Assembly (NCBI GenBank): GCA_934663625.1
Contig: CAKUKP010000012.1
Span: forward strand, 1 to 42,228
Source of the DNA: an uncultured Clostridia bacterium
GTDB taxonomy: Bacteria; Bacillota; Clostridia; Christensenellales; Aristaeellaceae
Direction: 5' to 3'
Length of the DNA stretch: 42,228 nt
Shown: piece after piece, positions 24,063-32,267 of the stretch
How positions within the stretch are numbered: the stretch's first letter is position 1
Layout: every line of letters starts with the position of its first letter
Program-made: the position numbers and the translations under genes
Notes under the pieces: model-generated
The model's input: the letters and a program-made list of their open reading frames with translations, nothing else
What the model was told of the DNA's origin: nothing
Databases searched by the model: none

Positions 24063-25088
24063 ATGAGTTCAAGAATCACCATTAAGTCAATTGCAAATGA
24101 GCTGAATATATCGTTTTCAACCGTTTCAAAAGCGTTGAACAACGATCCATCTATCCGCGCTCAGACAAGAGCCCTCGTGACCAAAAAAGCCATCGAAATG
24201 GGATATCAGCCCAATCTCATGGCTCGCGGCTTGCGCAACAAAAGCTCGCGCTGCGTTGCTATCATACTAAACGGCTTAAATAACTCCGCCAACACGTATA
24301 TGATCCATACGCTTGCTTCATTTCTATTGCGATATGACTATGCTACGATTATCTTTGAATCGCAGGTTAATCTTCAAACCGAAAAAAAGAATATTCAAGC
24401 CGCGCTATCACGCCTGCCGGATTGTATTATCATTTCGCCCGTTGCGCGAAATGATGAAAACCTTGCGTTGTTAAAAGGTATGGAAGACAGGGTAATCTAT
24501 CTGGACAGTTCCAATGAAGACCAAACAGATGGATGCCATATCTCAGTAGATCATGAATCCGCCGGCAAGTTGGCCGCGCTCACCATATTAAACTATGGAT
24601 ATAATAATATTCTCGTTATGAGCGGGGAGGATAATTATCCCAGCTGCCATGACTTTATTTGTGGTATACAAATAGCCTTTCAGGAGAATCATATTCCATT
24701 CCATGATGATTCCATTGTTCGCTGTGTATCATCATTTTCTGCCGGACACGATACATTCGTAGAATATTATTTGAATAATCAAAATCGGTTCAAACAACGC
24801 CTCGGGATCATTTCCTTCTGCGATTCAATCGCCTTTGGCGTTTATCATGCCGCCAATGAATTGGGGCTGTCCATTCCAACAGACATCAGCATCATTGGCT
24901 ATGATGATAACGAATTCTGTCTGCTGGCAAATCCGCCGCTGTCATCAATTCATTATCCTAAAGAAGAAGTAGTGAAATTGTGCTGTGATATGCTCATTTC
25001 TCTGTTTTCATCCAATGAATTGCCCAAAACGCACAGTATATTGCATCCCCATATCGTTGAGCGAAAATCAATACAAAGCCGGAAATGA
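24063..25088 (+). CDS. LacI-family transcriptional regulator, divergent
   Basis: A 341-residue repressor with an N-terminal HTH (ITIKSIANELNISFSTVSKA, then LNNDPSIRAQTR) and a sugar-sensing domain (CVAIILNGLNNSANTYMIHT, VDHESAGKLAALTIL, IGYDDNEFCLLANPPLSSI). It faces the isomerase-CUT2 operon across 465 bases holding three TTACAACGTT copies, one over its own promoter. It therefore probably represses both itself and the sugar operon until the sugar or a phosphate derivative appears. A stem of 11 bp with a one-base bulge (25078-25111) overlaps its stop codon. Confidence 0.93.
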   Translation: MSSRITIKSIANELNISFSTVSKALNNDPSIRAQTRALVTKKAIEMGYQPNLMARGLRNKSSRCVAIILNGLNNSANTYMIHTLASFLLRYDYATIIFESQVNLQTEKKNIQAALSRLPDCIIISPVARNDENLALLKGMEDRVIYLDSSNEDQTDGCHISVDHESAGKLAALTILNYGYNNILVMSGEDNYPSCHDFICGIQIAFQENHIPFHDDSIVRCVSSFSAGHDTFVEYYLNNQNRFKQRLGIISFCDSIAFGVYHAANELGLSIPTDISIIGYDDNEFCLLANPPLSSIHYPKEEVVKLCCDMLISLFSSNELPKTHSILHPHIVERKSIQSRK

Positions 25089-25111
25089 ACGGCCTTGAAT
25101 TTCATTCCGGC
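25078..25111 (+). other. Stem-loop over the LacI-gene stop codon
   Basis: GCCGGAAATGAA and TTCATTCCGGC pair with one bulged A. There is no U run, so it is a weak terminator at best. Confidence 0.4.
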
Positions 25112-25193
25112 ATTGCTGCACCCCCAATATGGGAACAGATTCCAGACGCCATACGTCAGAACAATAAAACCTGTGGAAAAGGAGGAACATTTC

Positions 25194-25832
25194 ATGAAAA
25201 AAAGCTTTGCCATCATCGCCCTGATTGTGATCATGGCGATCTGCACGACGGCGTTCGCCGCGGATATCCGCATGGCGCATACGATTGATCCCGCGCAGCT
25301 TACGGATTGCACGGTGCGCGCGGGCTTCAACATCGCCAACGTAACCGATCAATCGATCACCGCGAACATATTTGAAGAAGTTGTGTACGATATCGTGGAT
25401 ATCAGCAATCTTCAGGTGGGCGATACGCTGGAAACCGCCGACGGCGATATCACCGTTTCGACCATCGAAACCGATGAAAACGGCACGATCGACGTAAACG
25501 GCGGCCAATACGAAGAGGGCGGCGCGACGCTGTTTCCCGATCCGGATACGAACGGCTATCTGCAAACGGATTTTGAATACACCGCCATCGCGGAGCGCGG
25601 CACGGCGGTCATTCCGCTCGCGGATCAGGTAATCCTGAACGTATTCCAGATGGACGATGATTTCAACGTCGCCAAGGAAGGCTACGATACCGAAACCGTG
25701 TCTGCCGGAGAAGTTCGCGCGGCGCTCGCGCGCACATGCGAACTGATGGGCGATGATTTCTATCCCTACCAGACCACGATTCGCATCGAAAACGGCGCGG
25801 CGGTCGAAATCACCGTAGATTATATGCCGTAA
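25194..25832 (+). CDS. Secreted protein of unknown function
   Basis: A 212-residue protein with a clear signal peptide (MKKSFAIIALIVIMAICTTA, cleavage FAA-DI) behind AAAGGAGG. The mature part is acidic and rich in Thr, Asp and Gly (VGDTLETADGDITVSTIETD), predicted to be mostly beta strand, with no Cys pair, anchor or known motif that I recognise. A terminator follows at once, so it is a single-gene unit or the end of one. Its GC-rich codon use differs from the LacI gene just upstream and matches the following genes. Confidence 0.7.
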   Translation: MKKSFAIIALIVIMAICTTAFAADIRMAHTIDPAQLTDCTVRAGFNIANVTDQSITANIFEEVVYDIVDISNLQVGDTLETADGDITVSTIETDENGTIDVNGGQYEEGGATLFPDPDTNGYLQTDFEYTAIAERGTAVIPLADQVILNVFQMDDDFNVAKEGYDTETVSAGEVRAALARTCELMGDDFYPYQTTIRIENGAAVEITVDYMP

Positions 25833-25845
25833 ACAGGGACAGATA

Positions 25846-25891
25846 AAAACAGTCGATACCGGATGCATTCCGCCCGTATCGCCTGTTTTTT
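25846..25891 (+). terminator. Intrinsic terminator
   Basis: AAAACAG (25846-25852) and CGATAC pair with GTATCG and CTGTTTT, ending in T6; one mismatch lies between the two stem segments. Confidence 0.8.
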
Positions 25892-26144
25892 GTGCTGCAT
25901 TCCAATGTTCGCCGCAAAAAATGTTTCCTCGTCCCATTATTCGTTGTAAAAAGTGTAGCCAGACTGCAAAAGTTCGTTGTATTTTTTGTAATTCGCCCAA
26001 AACTCAAAAACAACGGCATAAAAAGTGATCTCCGCGTTTGATTTGCTTCAATCCGTGCATACTAATCCTGTACGCATCGCAATGCGTGAAAAAACGCCCG
26101 TCGGGCGCGTTTCCCTTCGGGCAACGATCAGGAGGATCTGAAGC
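25892..26144. other. Non-coding interval
   Basis: No gene seen. TTCGTTGTA occurs twice (near 25941 and 25973). A tight GC hairpin (CGCCC-gtc-GGGCG, about 26094-26106) lies in the leader of the next gene. Confidence 0.3.
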
Positions 26145-26450
26145 ATGAAAAAAATTATCGTTTGGGCGCTGGCGCTCGCGCTGCTGCTGGGCGTGGTCTC
26201 CATCGCAGAAGAAATCAGGGCAAACGGATACGACACCACGGCAGGTCGCATCTTTATCTGGAGCCGAAACGCCGTAACCGCCATTCACACCTGGGTCGGC
26301 AATACCGCCCACGCCGCCGTGAGCGCATGGAACAGCCTTATGCAAACGCCCACCGCAGAAGCCATCGGCGCATGGGTGAGCGACGCCGCCGAAACCGCCG
26401 TGGACGCATGGAACAGCTTCGTTCACGCGCCCCTGCCCGCCGAGGATTAA
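26145..26450 (+). CDS. Small secreted or membrane-tethered protein with repeated W motif
   Basis: A 101-residue protein starting behind AGGAGG with an N-terminal hydrophobic segment (MKKIIVWALALALLLGVVSI) that is a signal peptide or anchor. The rest contains two related segments: HTWVGNTAHAAVSAWNSLMQ and GAWVSDAAETAVDAWNSFVH, an internal duplication of about 33 residues that should form amphipathic helices. Function unknown. Its stop overlaps the flavodoxin stop on the other strand (TTAA at 26447-26450), with no terminator between them. Confidence 0.65.
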   Translation: MKKIIVWALALALLLGVVSIAEEIRANGYDTTAGRIFIWSRNAVTAIHTWVGNTAHAAVSAWNSLMQTPTAEAIGAWVSDAAETAVDAWNSFVHAPLPAED

Positions 26451-26884
26451 AGCCCCGCGTAAAACCGCACTGCGCCCGCGATTTCATCCGCGTTCGGATG
26501 TCCCTTCGCGATGCCGCCGATCAGCTTAAACGGGCCATAGGTATCGAATCCCCTGCAAAAATACACGCCCAGACACGCGCATCCCCGCGCTTCGGCGATG
26601 GCTTTCGCCGCGGCGCTGTGGTTTTCGCGCGGGTCTCCGGCGGTGTGCAGGAAAAACACCGGCTTTCCCGCGGGCAAATTTCGTTCCATAAATTGCAAAA
26701 GCTGCGGATAATACTTGCCGAAGGCGACGCCGGACGCAAAGCCGATTCGATCGCAGTTCGTAAGAACCGCCGTTTCGCGCGCGGATGCATCGATCAAATC
26801 CACATCGTACCGCGCCGCGATCGCATCCAGCAGCTTCTTCGTATTTCCATGATGCTCCGATACATAAGCGATCGCCGTTTTCAT
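26447..26884 (-). CDS. Flavodoxin-family protein
   Basis: A 145-residue flavodoxin-like protein. The FMN phosphate loop is near the N-terminus (VSEHHGNTKKLLDAIA, a variant of the T/S-x-T-G-N-T motif), with NCDRIGFASGVAFGKYYPQL and FLHTAGDPRENHS further on. ATG 26884 overlaps the stop of the CDP-alcohol phosphatidyltransferase (ATGA, 26881-26884). It is the last gene of the TetR operon. Could carry electrons or act as a small oxidoreductase. Confidence 0.82.
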   Translation of the reverse strand: MKTAIAYVSEHHGNTKKLLDAIAARYDVDLIDASARETAVLTNCDRIGFASGVAFGKYYPQLLQFMERNLPAGKPVFFLHTAGDPRENHSAAAKAIAEARGCACLGVYFCRGFDTYGPFKLIGGIAKGHPNADEIAGAVRFYAGL

Positions 26885-27465
26885 TTTTTCTCTCCCTTGC
26901 TGATAAATATCGATTTTCGATCCGCGCGGTAGGTACGCGCGGTTACATGGATCAGCAATTCCTCCACCGATGCGATCAGCCCCAGCGCGCACGCGATCCA
27001 GCCGTAAACGCGCGTCGCCGAAAGCGCGTGCATGTACGGCAGCAGAAATACCGCGCCGCCGGTCACCTTATTCATATAGGTGTGCAGCGCCGCAAAACGG
27101 CGGTATTTGATCGCCGCCGTCGCATACGCCGCCAGCCGCACCGCAAGTATCGCGCCCACCACAATCCAGATCGCCCGCGGCAGCGTGCGCCAGAGATCCG
27201 GAAAAATCCGGATCATCATCACGCTGTAAAACATCAGATCCGCGATGCTGTCCAACCGCGCGCCAAAATCGCTCGCCCCGCCGCCGCTTCGGGCGATCGA
27301 TCCATCCACCGCGTCCGAAAGTCCGGCTAGCGTATAGATCGCATAAAACCACGCCGAATACACCGGCAGAAACAGCATCGCAATCGCCGCCGCCATGCGC
27401 GCCGCCGTAACCGTATCCGCGCTATTCCATTTATGTGCCGAACCGGCGTTTCCTTTCCTCGCCAT
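26881..27465 (-). CDS. CDP-alcohol phosphatidyltransferase
   Basis: A 194-residue membrane enzyme that joins a CDP-activated lipid to an alcohol in phospholipid synthesis. The diagnostic motif D-x2-DG-x2-AR-x8-G-x3-D-x3-D is present as SDAVDGSIARSGGGASDFGA then RLDSIAD. Several hydrophobic helices flank it (MLFLPVYSAWFYAIYTLAG, IWIVVGAILAVRLAAY). It lies between tetR and the flavodoxin gene. Which alcohol it uses cannot be told from sequence; the short size resembles PgsA/PssA-like proteins. Confidence 0.9.
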   Translation of the reverse strand: MARKGNAGSAHKWNSADTVTAARMAAAIAMLFLPVYSAWFYAIYTLAGLSDAVDGSIARSGGGASDFGARLDSIADLMFYSVMMIRIFPDLWRTLPRAIWIVVGAILAVRLAAYATAAIKYRRFAALHTYMNKVTGGAVFLLPYMHALSATRVYGWIACALGLIASVEELLIHVTARTYRADRKSIFISKGEKK

Positions 27466-27483
27466 CTTTCCCCTCCGCCGCCG

Positions 27484-28107
27484 TCAGGCGGGATTCCGAT
27501 ACAATTTAAAAAACTGCCGAATGTGCCGCTCGATCATCGCCATCGTTTCCGCTTCGCGATCCGGTTCGCGGTCGCACAGATTGATCCACACCGAAACCGG
27601 CAGGCACAGCTGCGCCGCCATCATTTCCGCATCTCGATCCAGCAATCGCCCCTGACGGATGCCCGCGCGCATCAGCGCCGTAAAATACGCAAGTATATCC
27701 GTATAATTCATCTTCGTCTGAATTTGCGCCAATGCGGGATTGCGAAACTGTTCAATCGTCAATAGCTTGCGCACCCTGCTGATCTGCGAATCGTGCAGAA
27801 TATAGCGAATATGACCAAGAATTTCCTTCACCGCCGAATCCACCGTCACATCCCTGCCCGTTTGGGCAAGCGCATCCGCATCCGTTTTCTTCTGTACAAA
27901 AATGGAATGCTTCTGATACTGCTCCAATGCATCCTGCAGCAGCGCGTCCAGCATATCCTGTTTGCTGGCAAAATGGCTGTACAGCGAAGCCTTGCGGATG
28001 CCTACCGCATCCGCGATCTGCGCGACCGATGTTTCCTCATAGCCCTGCACCGAAAATAAATCGAGCGCCGCATCCAGTATCGCCTGTTTTGTGCCGGTTC
28101 TTTCCAT
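27484..28107 (-). CDS. TetR-family transcriptional regulator
   Basis: A 207-residue regulator. The N-terminal HTH runs from KQAILDAALDLFSVQGYEET through SVAQIADAVGIRKASLYSHF. The remaining helical part is ligand-binding and dimerising. ATG 28107 is preferred (weak GGCGGA upstream); the reading frame stays open much further upstream, but the promoter at 28153-28181 lies in it. The palindrome in that promoter argues for autoregulation of this regulator with the two downstream genes. Confidence 0.9.
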   Translation of the reverse strand: MERTGTKQAILDAALDLFSVQGYEETSVAQIADAVGIRKASLYSHFASKQDMLDALLQDALEQYQKHSIFVQKKTDADALAQTGRDVTVDSAVKEILGHIRYILHDSQISRVRKLLTIEQFRNPALAQIQTKMNYTDILAYFTALMRAGIRQGRLLDRDAEMMAAQLCLPVSVWINLCDREPDREAETMAMIERHIRQFFKLYRNPA

Positions 28108-28152
28108 AAATCCGCCGTCCTGTTCGATCGAGAATATTCTCATAGTTCTTCT

Positions 28153-28181
28153 ATTATAGCTACCGGTCGGTAGGGTGTCAA
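28153..28181 (-). promoter_or_regulatory. tetR promoter with operator CTACCG-GT-CGGTAG
   Basis: On the minus strand TTGACA (28181-28176), 17 bases, TATAAT (28158-28153), both perfect consensus. The spacer carries a perfect 6+6 inverted repeat at 28160-28173. ACCGGTCGGT-like palindromes are common TetR/AcrR operators. Binding here would block RNA polymerase. Confidence 0.85.
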
Positions 28182-28239
28182 GCCCCGCCGGACGGCGCGC
28201 CGCGCGATCAAAAATAATGTTAATGTTTATCGCACCCGC

Positions 28240-28268
28240 TTGACAACGCGAAAATGCGGTGCTATAAT
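28240..28268 (+). promoter_or_regulatory. Consensus sigma-A promoter, divergent from tetR
   Basis: TTGACA (28240-28245), 17 bases, TATAAT (28263-28268), then GAGGGGG and ATG 28301. It drives the small membrane-peptide gene and possibly the lctP operon beyond the terminator at 28537. The tetR operator is about 70 bases upstream. Confidence 0.85.
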
Positions 28269-28300
28269 CTGCCCATATTTGAAATGAGGGGGCGCTGAAG

Positions 28301-28504
28301 ATGATGAACCGTTTTGCATCCGCAATGAATGTATCTTCTCGCGCCTGCTCTCTCTGCGCGGGCTCTTTCTGCGCGGATAAGAATAACGCCATGCTGCTGG
28401 ACAACGCGATTGCGCTGTCCATTTTTATTTGCCTGATTATTATTGCGATTATTCTGATTCCGGCAAGCATCCGAAACCCGCTGAATTGTTTCCTGAAGCT
28501 TTGA
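28301..28504 (+). CDS. Small Cys-containing membrane peptide
   Basis: A 67-residue peptide with GAGGGGG eight bases before ATG 28301. The N-terminal part has a cluster of Cys (RACSLCAGSFCADKN). It is followed by one strong transmembrane helix (IALSIFICLIIIAIILIPAS) and a short tail (NPLNCFLKL). It is framed by a consensus promoter and a strong terminator, so it is very likely a real transcription unit. I do not recognise a family. It could be a metal- or redox-linked membrane peptide, a type I toxin-like peptide, or a leader peptide for the lctP operon. Confidence 0.6.
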   Translation: MMNRFASAMNVSSRACSLCAGSFCADKNNAMLLDNAIALSIFICLIIIAIILIPASIRNPLNCFLKL

Positions 28505-28536
28505 ACCCCGCATCGATCGGGGAAACGAAGTTCATC

Positions 28537-28573
28537 AAGCGATCCCGCCGGTTTCGGCGGGATCGCTTTTTTC
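28537..28573 (+). terminator. Strong intrinsic terminator ahead of lctP
   Basis: AAGCGATCCCGCC (28537-28549) pairs exactly with GGCGGGATCGCTT (28556-28568); a further G-C pair closes a four-base loop, and T6 follows. A smaller hairpin CCCCG/CGGGG (28506-28522) precedes it. No separate promoter is visible between it and lctP at 28650, so it may act as an attenuator. Confidence 0.9.
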
Positions 28574-28649
28574 ATAGATGATCGCACTTTTTCCGTCCGG
28601 CCGGTGGGAAACGCGCGAGGGCAAAAATACATCTGGAAGGAAGAACGCA

Positions 28650-30188
28650 ATGCAGTTTTTGAATTTTGTTATGGCGCTCAGCCCGATCATCGTCGTACTG
28701 GTCGGCATCCTCGGTTTCAAGCAGTCGGCAAAGCGGGTTGCACCCGTGGCGCTCGTATGGACGTTCGTTCTGGGGCTCACCTTCTTCAATGTCACCGGCG
28801 CGACCTTCAAGGAAAGCATCACCGTGTTCGACGCGCTGATCTGGAAGGGCCTCAAGGAAGGTCTGAAGATCGTATGGATGGTATTCGGCGCGTTTGTGAT
28901 TCTGAATCTTCTGCGCGATACCGGCGCGATCGAGGATGTAAAAGCCACGATCGCCTGCATCAGCGATGACCGGCGCGTACAGGCCGTGGTCATCGGCATG
29001 CTGCTTCCGATCTTTCTGGAGGGCGCGGCGGGCGCGGGCGCTCCGGCGGCAATCGCGGCGCCGTTCCTCGCGGCGCTGGGCTTCCACCCCGTAACGGCGA
29101 TCGCCATGGCGCTGCTGGGCGACGCTACCCCCTGTTCATGGGGCGGCGCGGGACTGACCACGATCAACGGCGGCGCGGCGCTGGTGGACGCGGGCGTGAG
29201 CACCGTATCCCTCAATTCCGCGATGGTCGGGCGTATCCACATGTTCGGCGTGCTGGTGATTCCCTTCCTGATCGTATTTATGGCGTTCGGACGAAAGGGC
29301 TTCAAAAAAATCGTGCCCTATCTTACGTTCACGGGCGTTACCACCTGCGGCGTGATGTTCGCGCTTTCCAATTTCGTGGGCGCGGAGGTCACTTCGATGG
29401 GCACGGGGTTGATTTCCATGCTGCTCTCGATCGCCTATGTCAAGCTGGTGGGCGTAAAAACGCCGGATGAGTTCCGCAATCAATTCACCGCGCGCGAACG
29501 CAAATATTCCGCCTTCCAGGCGCTTTCCCCGTATGTATTTATTCTGGTGCTGCTGCCCGCCGTGCGCTACGGCTTCCCCGCGCTGGTAGAAAACGGCTTC
29601 GCCGTGATGTGCACGTTCGGCTACATCGTATGGGTGGACGTGGTGATCATGCTGTGCGGCTTCCTCGGCGCGCTTACGATGAAGGTGGGGCTGAAGCAAT
29701 ACTGGTCGGTATGCAAAAAGACCGCGAAGCACGTAACGCCCGTTCTGGTTACGATGAGCAGCCTGCTGATCGTATCCTACATCATGCAATCCCCGCACAC
29801 CGGCATGATGAATCTGATCGCATCCGATACCGCGAAGGTAGTCGCCCGCCTGTATCCGGCGGCGGCGGTAGCGATCGGCGCGGGCGGATCGTTCATCACC
29901 GGCACCGGCCTCGGTTCGAACATCATGTTCGCCGATATGCACATGCAGGCCGCGCAGACGCTGGGCATGAACCCGATCACGATCTTCGCCGGACAGAACG
30001 CCGGCGCTTCACTGGGCAACATGATCTGCCCGAACAACACCGTTGCCGCCTGTGCGACGGTCGATGAAATCGGCAATGAAAATCAGGTCATGAAGCGCAC
30101 GCTGCCCGCGTTCGCGGTGCTGCTGGTTCTGTATATGGCGCTTACGATGCTGTATACCTGCGTATTATTCCCGAATTTTGGCGCATAA
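28650..30188 (+). CDS. lctP: L-lactate permease family (LctP) 2-hydroxyacid transporter
   Basis: A 512-residue membrane protein with about 12-14 helices. ATG 28650 follows GGAAGGAAG. Family signatures are FLEGAAGAGAPAAIAAPFLA, LLGDATPCSWGGAGLT, GSFITGTGLGSNIMF and FAGQNAGASLGNMICPNNTV. LctP carriers move lactate or glycolate with protons. The next two genes are an L-2-hydroxyisocaproate-type dehydrogenase and a branched-chain aminotransferase, so this member may carry a branched 2-hydroxy acid. That substrate is inference. Confidence 0.9.
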   Translation: MQFLNFVMALSPIIVVLVGILGFKQSAKRVAPVALVWTFVLGLTFFNVTGATFKESITVFDALIWKGLKEGLKIVWMVFGAFVILNLLRDTGAIEDVKATIACISDDRRVQAVVIGMLLPIFLEGAAGAGAPAAIAAPFLAALGFHPVTAIAMALLGDATPCSWGGAGLTTINGGAALVDAGVSTVSLNSAMVGRIHMFGVLVIPFLIVFMAFGRKGFKKIVPYLTFTGVTTCGVMFALSNFVGAEVTSMGTGLISMLLSIAYVKLVGVKTPDEFRNQFTARERKYSAFQALSPYVFILVLLPAVRYGFPALVENGFAVMCTFGYIVWVDVVIMLCGFLGALTMKVGLKQYWSVCKKTAKHVTPVLVTMSSLLIVSYIMQSPHTGMMNLIASDTAKVVARLYPAAAVAIGAGGSFITGTGLGSNIMFADMHMQAAQTLGMNPITIFAGQNAGASLGNMICPNNTVAACATVDEIGNENQVMKRTLPAFAVLLVLYMALTMLYTCVLFPNFGA

Positions 30189-30206
30189 GAAAGAAGGTTG
30201 ATTCAA

Positions 30207-31157
30207 ATGACGAAAAAGAGAGTGCTTGGCGTAATCGGCCTTGGCCATGTGGGCGCGCACGTCGCCTATTCGCTGGCGGTGCAGGGCATCGCGGATGAAC
30301 TGGTTCTGGTGGATCAGAACGCGCAGAAGGTCGCCAGCGAAGCGCAGGATCTGCGCGATTCCGCGGCTTACCTTCCGCATCGCGTCACCGTGCGCGAGGG
30401 CGATTTTGCCGATCTGGGTGCATGCGATGTGATTGTAAACAGCGTGGGCAAGATCGAACTGCTGCGCGGCACGCACGACCGCCTGACGGAAATGGATTTC
30501 ACGATCCCCGCCGTGCGCGGCTATGCGGAAAAGATCAAGGCGAGCGGCTTCGACGGCGTGCTGATCAACATCACCAACCCCTGCGATATCGTCACCCGCG
30601 AACTGGCGAATCTTTTGGGTCTGCCCCGCGGTCGGGTATTCGGCACCGGTACGGGGCTGGATACATCCCGCCTTTTGAGCGCGCTGGCGCGTCAGACGGG
30701 CGTGGATCACAAATCGATCACCTGCTATATGCTGGGCGAGCACGGCAACCAGCAGTTCGCCCCGTGGTCGTGCGTATCGTTCCGCGGCATGCCGCTGGAC
30801 GAATGGGCAAAGACCGATGCGCGCTTCCGCTTTGACCGCGACGCGCTGACCCGCGAATCCATCGGCGGCGGCTGGGTCACGTTCAGCGGAAAATACTGCA
30901 CCGAATACGGCATCGCCACCACCGCCGCGCGCATGGCAAGCATCGTTCTGCACGATGAAAAAGCCGTCATGCCCGCCAGCGCGCAGCTCTGCGGCGAATA
31001 CGGCGAGGACGGCCTGTTCGCGGGCGTGCCCTGCGTGCTGGGCGCAAACGGCGTAGAACAGGTGGTTGAACTGCCGCTGACCGATGCGGAGCGCGCAAAA
31101 TTCCACGAATGCTGCGAGGGCATCCGCCACAACATGGAACATCTGAAGGAAATCTGA
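30207..31157 (+). CDS. L-2-hydroxyacid dehydrogenase (L-hydroxyisocaproate/lactate type)
   Basis: A 316-residue member of the LDH/MDH family. It has the NAD motif GVIGLGHVGAHVAYSL, acidic LVLVDQ, the substrate loop with Arg in GTHDRLTEMDF, NITNPCDIVT, GTGTGLDTSRLL with the substrate-binding Arg, and the catalytic His in MLGEHGNQQFAPWS. The loop and the LNGK-like WVTFSGKYCTEYGIAT resemble L-2-hydroxyisocaproate dehydrogenase more than classical lactate dehydrogenase. It would reduce branched 2-keto acids to L-2-hydroxy acids with NADH. It lies 18 bases after lctP and 14 before the aminotransferase: one operon. Confidence 0.85.
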   Translation: MTKKRVLGVIGLGHVGAHVAYSLAVQGIADELVLVDQNAQKVASEAQDLRDSAAYLPHRVTVREGDFADLGACDVIVNSVGKIELLRGTHDRLTEMDFTIPAVRGYAEKIKASGFDGVLINITNPCDIVTRELANLLGLPRGRVFGTGTGLDTSRLLSALARQTGVDHKSITCYMLGEHGNQQFAPWSCVSFRGMPLDEWAKTDARFRFDRDALTRESIGGGWVTFSGKYCTEYGIATTAARMASIVLHDEKAVMPASAQLCGEYGEDGLFAGVPCVLGANGVEQVVELPLTDAERAKFHECCEGIRHNMEHLKEI

Positions 31158-31171
31158 AGGAGGCAAAAACC

Positions 31172-32248
31172 ATGAAAATCTCTGTAACGAAATGTGAAAA
31201 ACGCGGCGTTATGCCGCCGGTTGAAAAGCTGGGCTTCGGCAATTATTTCACCGATCATATGTTCATCATGGATTACGATGAACAGAATGGCTGGCACGAT
31301 GCGCGCATCGTTCCCTACGGCCCGCTGACGCTTTCGCCCGCCGCCACCGTTTTCCATTACGGCGCGGAGGTATTCGAGGGCATGAAGGCGTATCGCCGTC
31401 CGGACGGCGGCGTACAGCTGTTCCGCCCGTGGGACAATATCGCGCGCCTGAATCGATCCTGCGATCGATTGGGACTTCCGCAGCTGAATCCGGACGATGG
31501 ATTGCAGGCGGTGCGCGAACTGGTGGAACTGGATCAGGATTGGGTGCCGTCCGAGCCGGGTACTTCGCTGTACATTCGCCCGTTCCTGTTCGGCGCGGAT
31601 CCGAAGCTGGGTCTGCACGGCGTGCATTCGGCGATGTTCGTGATCATCATGTCGCCGGTGGGCAGCTATTTTGCCGAGGGTCTGAAGCCGGTAAAGATCA
31701 TGGTGGAAACCGAGGACGTGCGCGCGGTGCGCGGCGGTACCGGCGAAGCGAAATGCGGCGGCAACTACGGCGCGGCGAACCGCGCGGGCGAGCGCGCCGT
31801 GGAAAAGGGCTTTTCGCAGGTGCTTTGGCTGGACGCACTTCAGCATAAATATGTAGAAGAGGGCGGCGGCATGAACGTAATGTTCAAGATCGCCGGCAAG
31901 GTGGTCACGCCGATGCTGACCGGCTCCATTCTGGATGGCATCACGCGCCGCTCCTGCATCGCGATGCTGAAAAGCTGGGGCATGCCGGTTGAAGAACGCT
32001 TAATCAGCGTGGATGAACTGGTGCAGGCCGCCGAAAACGGCACGCTGGAGGAAGCCTGGTGCGTGGGCACCGCCGCGGTCATTTCCCCGATCGGCGAAAT
32101 CAGCTACCACGATAAGCCGTATGTGATCAACGATTTCAAAATCGGCGAAACCTCGCAGATGCTCTACGATCGCCTGACCGGCCTGCAGTGGGGCAAGGAG
32201 CCCGATCCGTTCGGCTGGACGGATCCGCTGCCGCGCAAGCAGGCATAA
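31172..32248 (+). CDS. ilvE: Branched-chain amino acid aminotransferase
   Basis: A 358-residue PLP-dependent class IV transaminase of the longer BCAT type. ATG 31172 follows GGAGG. Motifs: YGAEVFEGMKAYRRPDG, FRPWDNIARLNRS, SLYIRPFLFGAD, AKCGGNYGAANRA, and EEGGGMNVMFKI; the PLP Lys is in the GEAKCGGNY region. It interconverts Leu/Ile/Val and their 2-keto acids with glutamate. It is downstream of the hydroxyacid dehydrogenase and ends at a terminator. Together they would turn leucine into 2-hydroxyisocaproate. Confidence 0.93.
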   Translation: MKISVTKCEKRGVMPPVEKLGFGNYFTDHMFIMDYDEQNGWHDARIVPYGPLTLSPAATVFHYGAEVFEGMKAYRRPDGGVQLFRPWDNIARLNRSCDRLGLPQLNPDDGLQAVRELVELDQDWVPSEPGTSLYIRPFLFGADPKLGLHGVHSAMFVIIMSPVGSYFAEGLKPVKIMVETEDVRAVRGGTGEAKCGGNYGAANRAGERAVEKGFSQVLWLDALQHKYVEEGGGMNVMFKIAGKVVTPMLTGSILDGITRRSCIAMLKSWGMPVEERLISVDELVQAAENGTLEEAWCVGTAAVISPIGEISYHDKPYVINDFKIGETSQMLYDRLTGLQWGKEPDPFGWTDPLPRKQA

Positions 32249-32267
32249 TTCCACACAATTCCAATAG

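Noticed and set aside
26089..26109. GC hairpin followed by T6 on the minus strand as a terminator
   Set aside because: No minus-strand gene ends near it (the flavodoxin stop is about 340 bases away) and the loop is only three bases.
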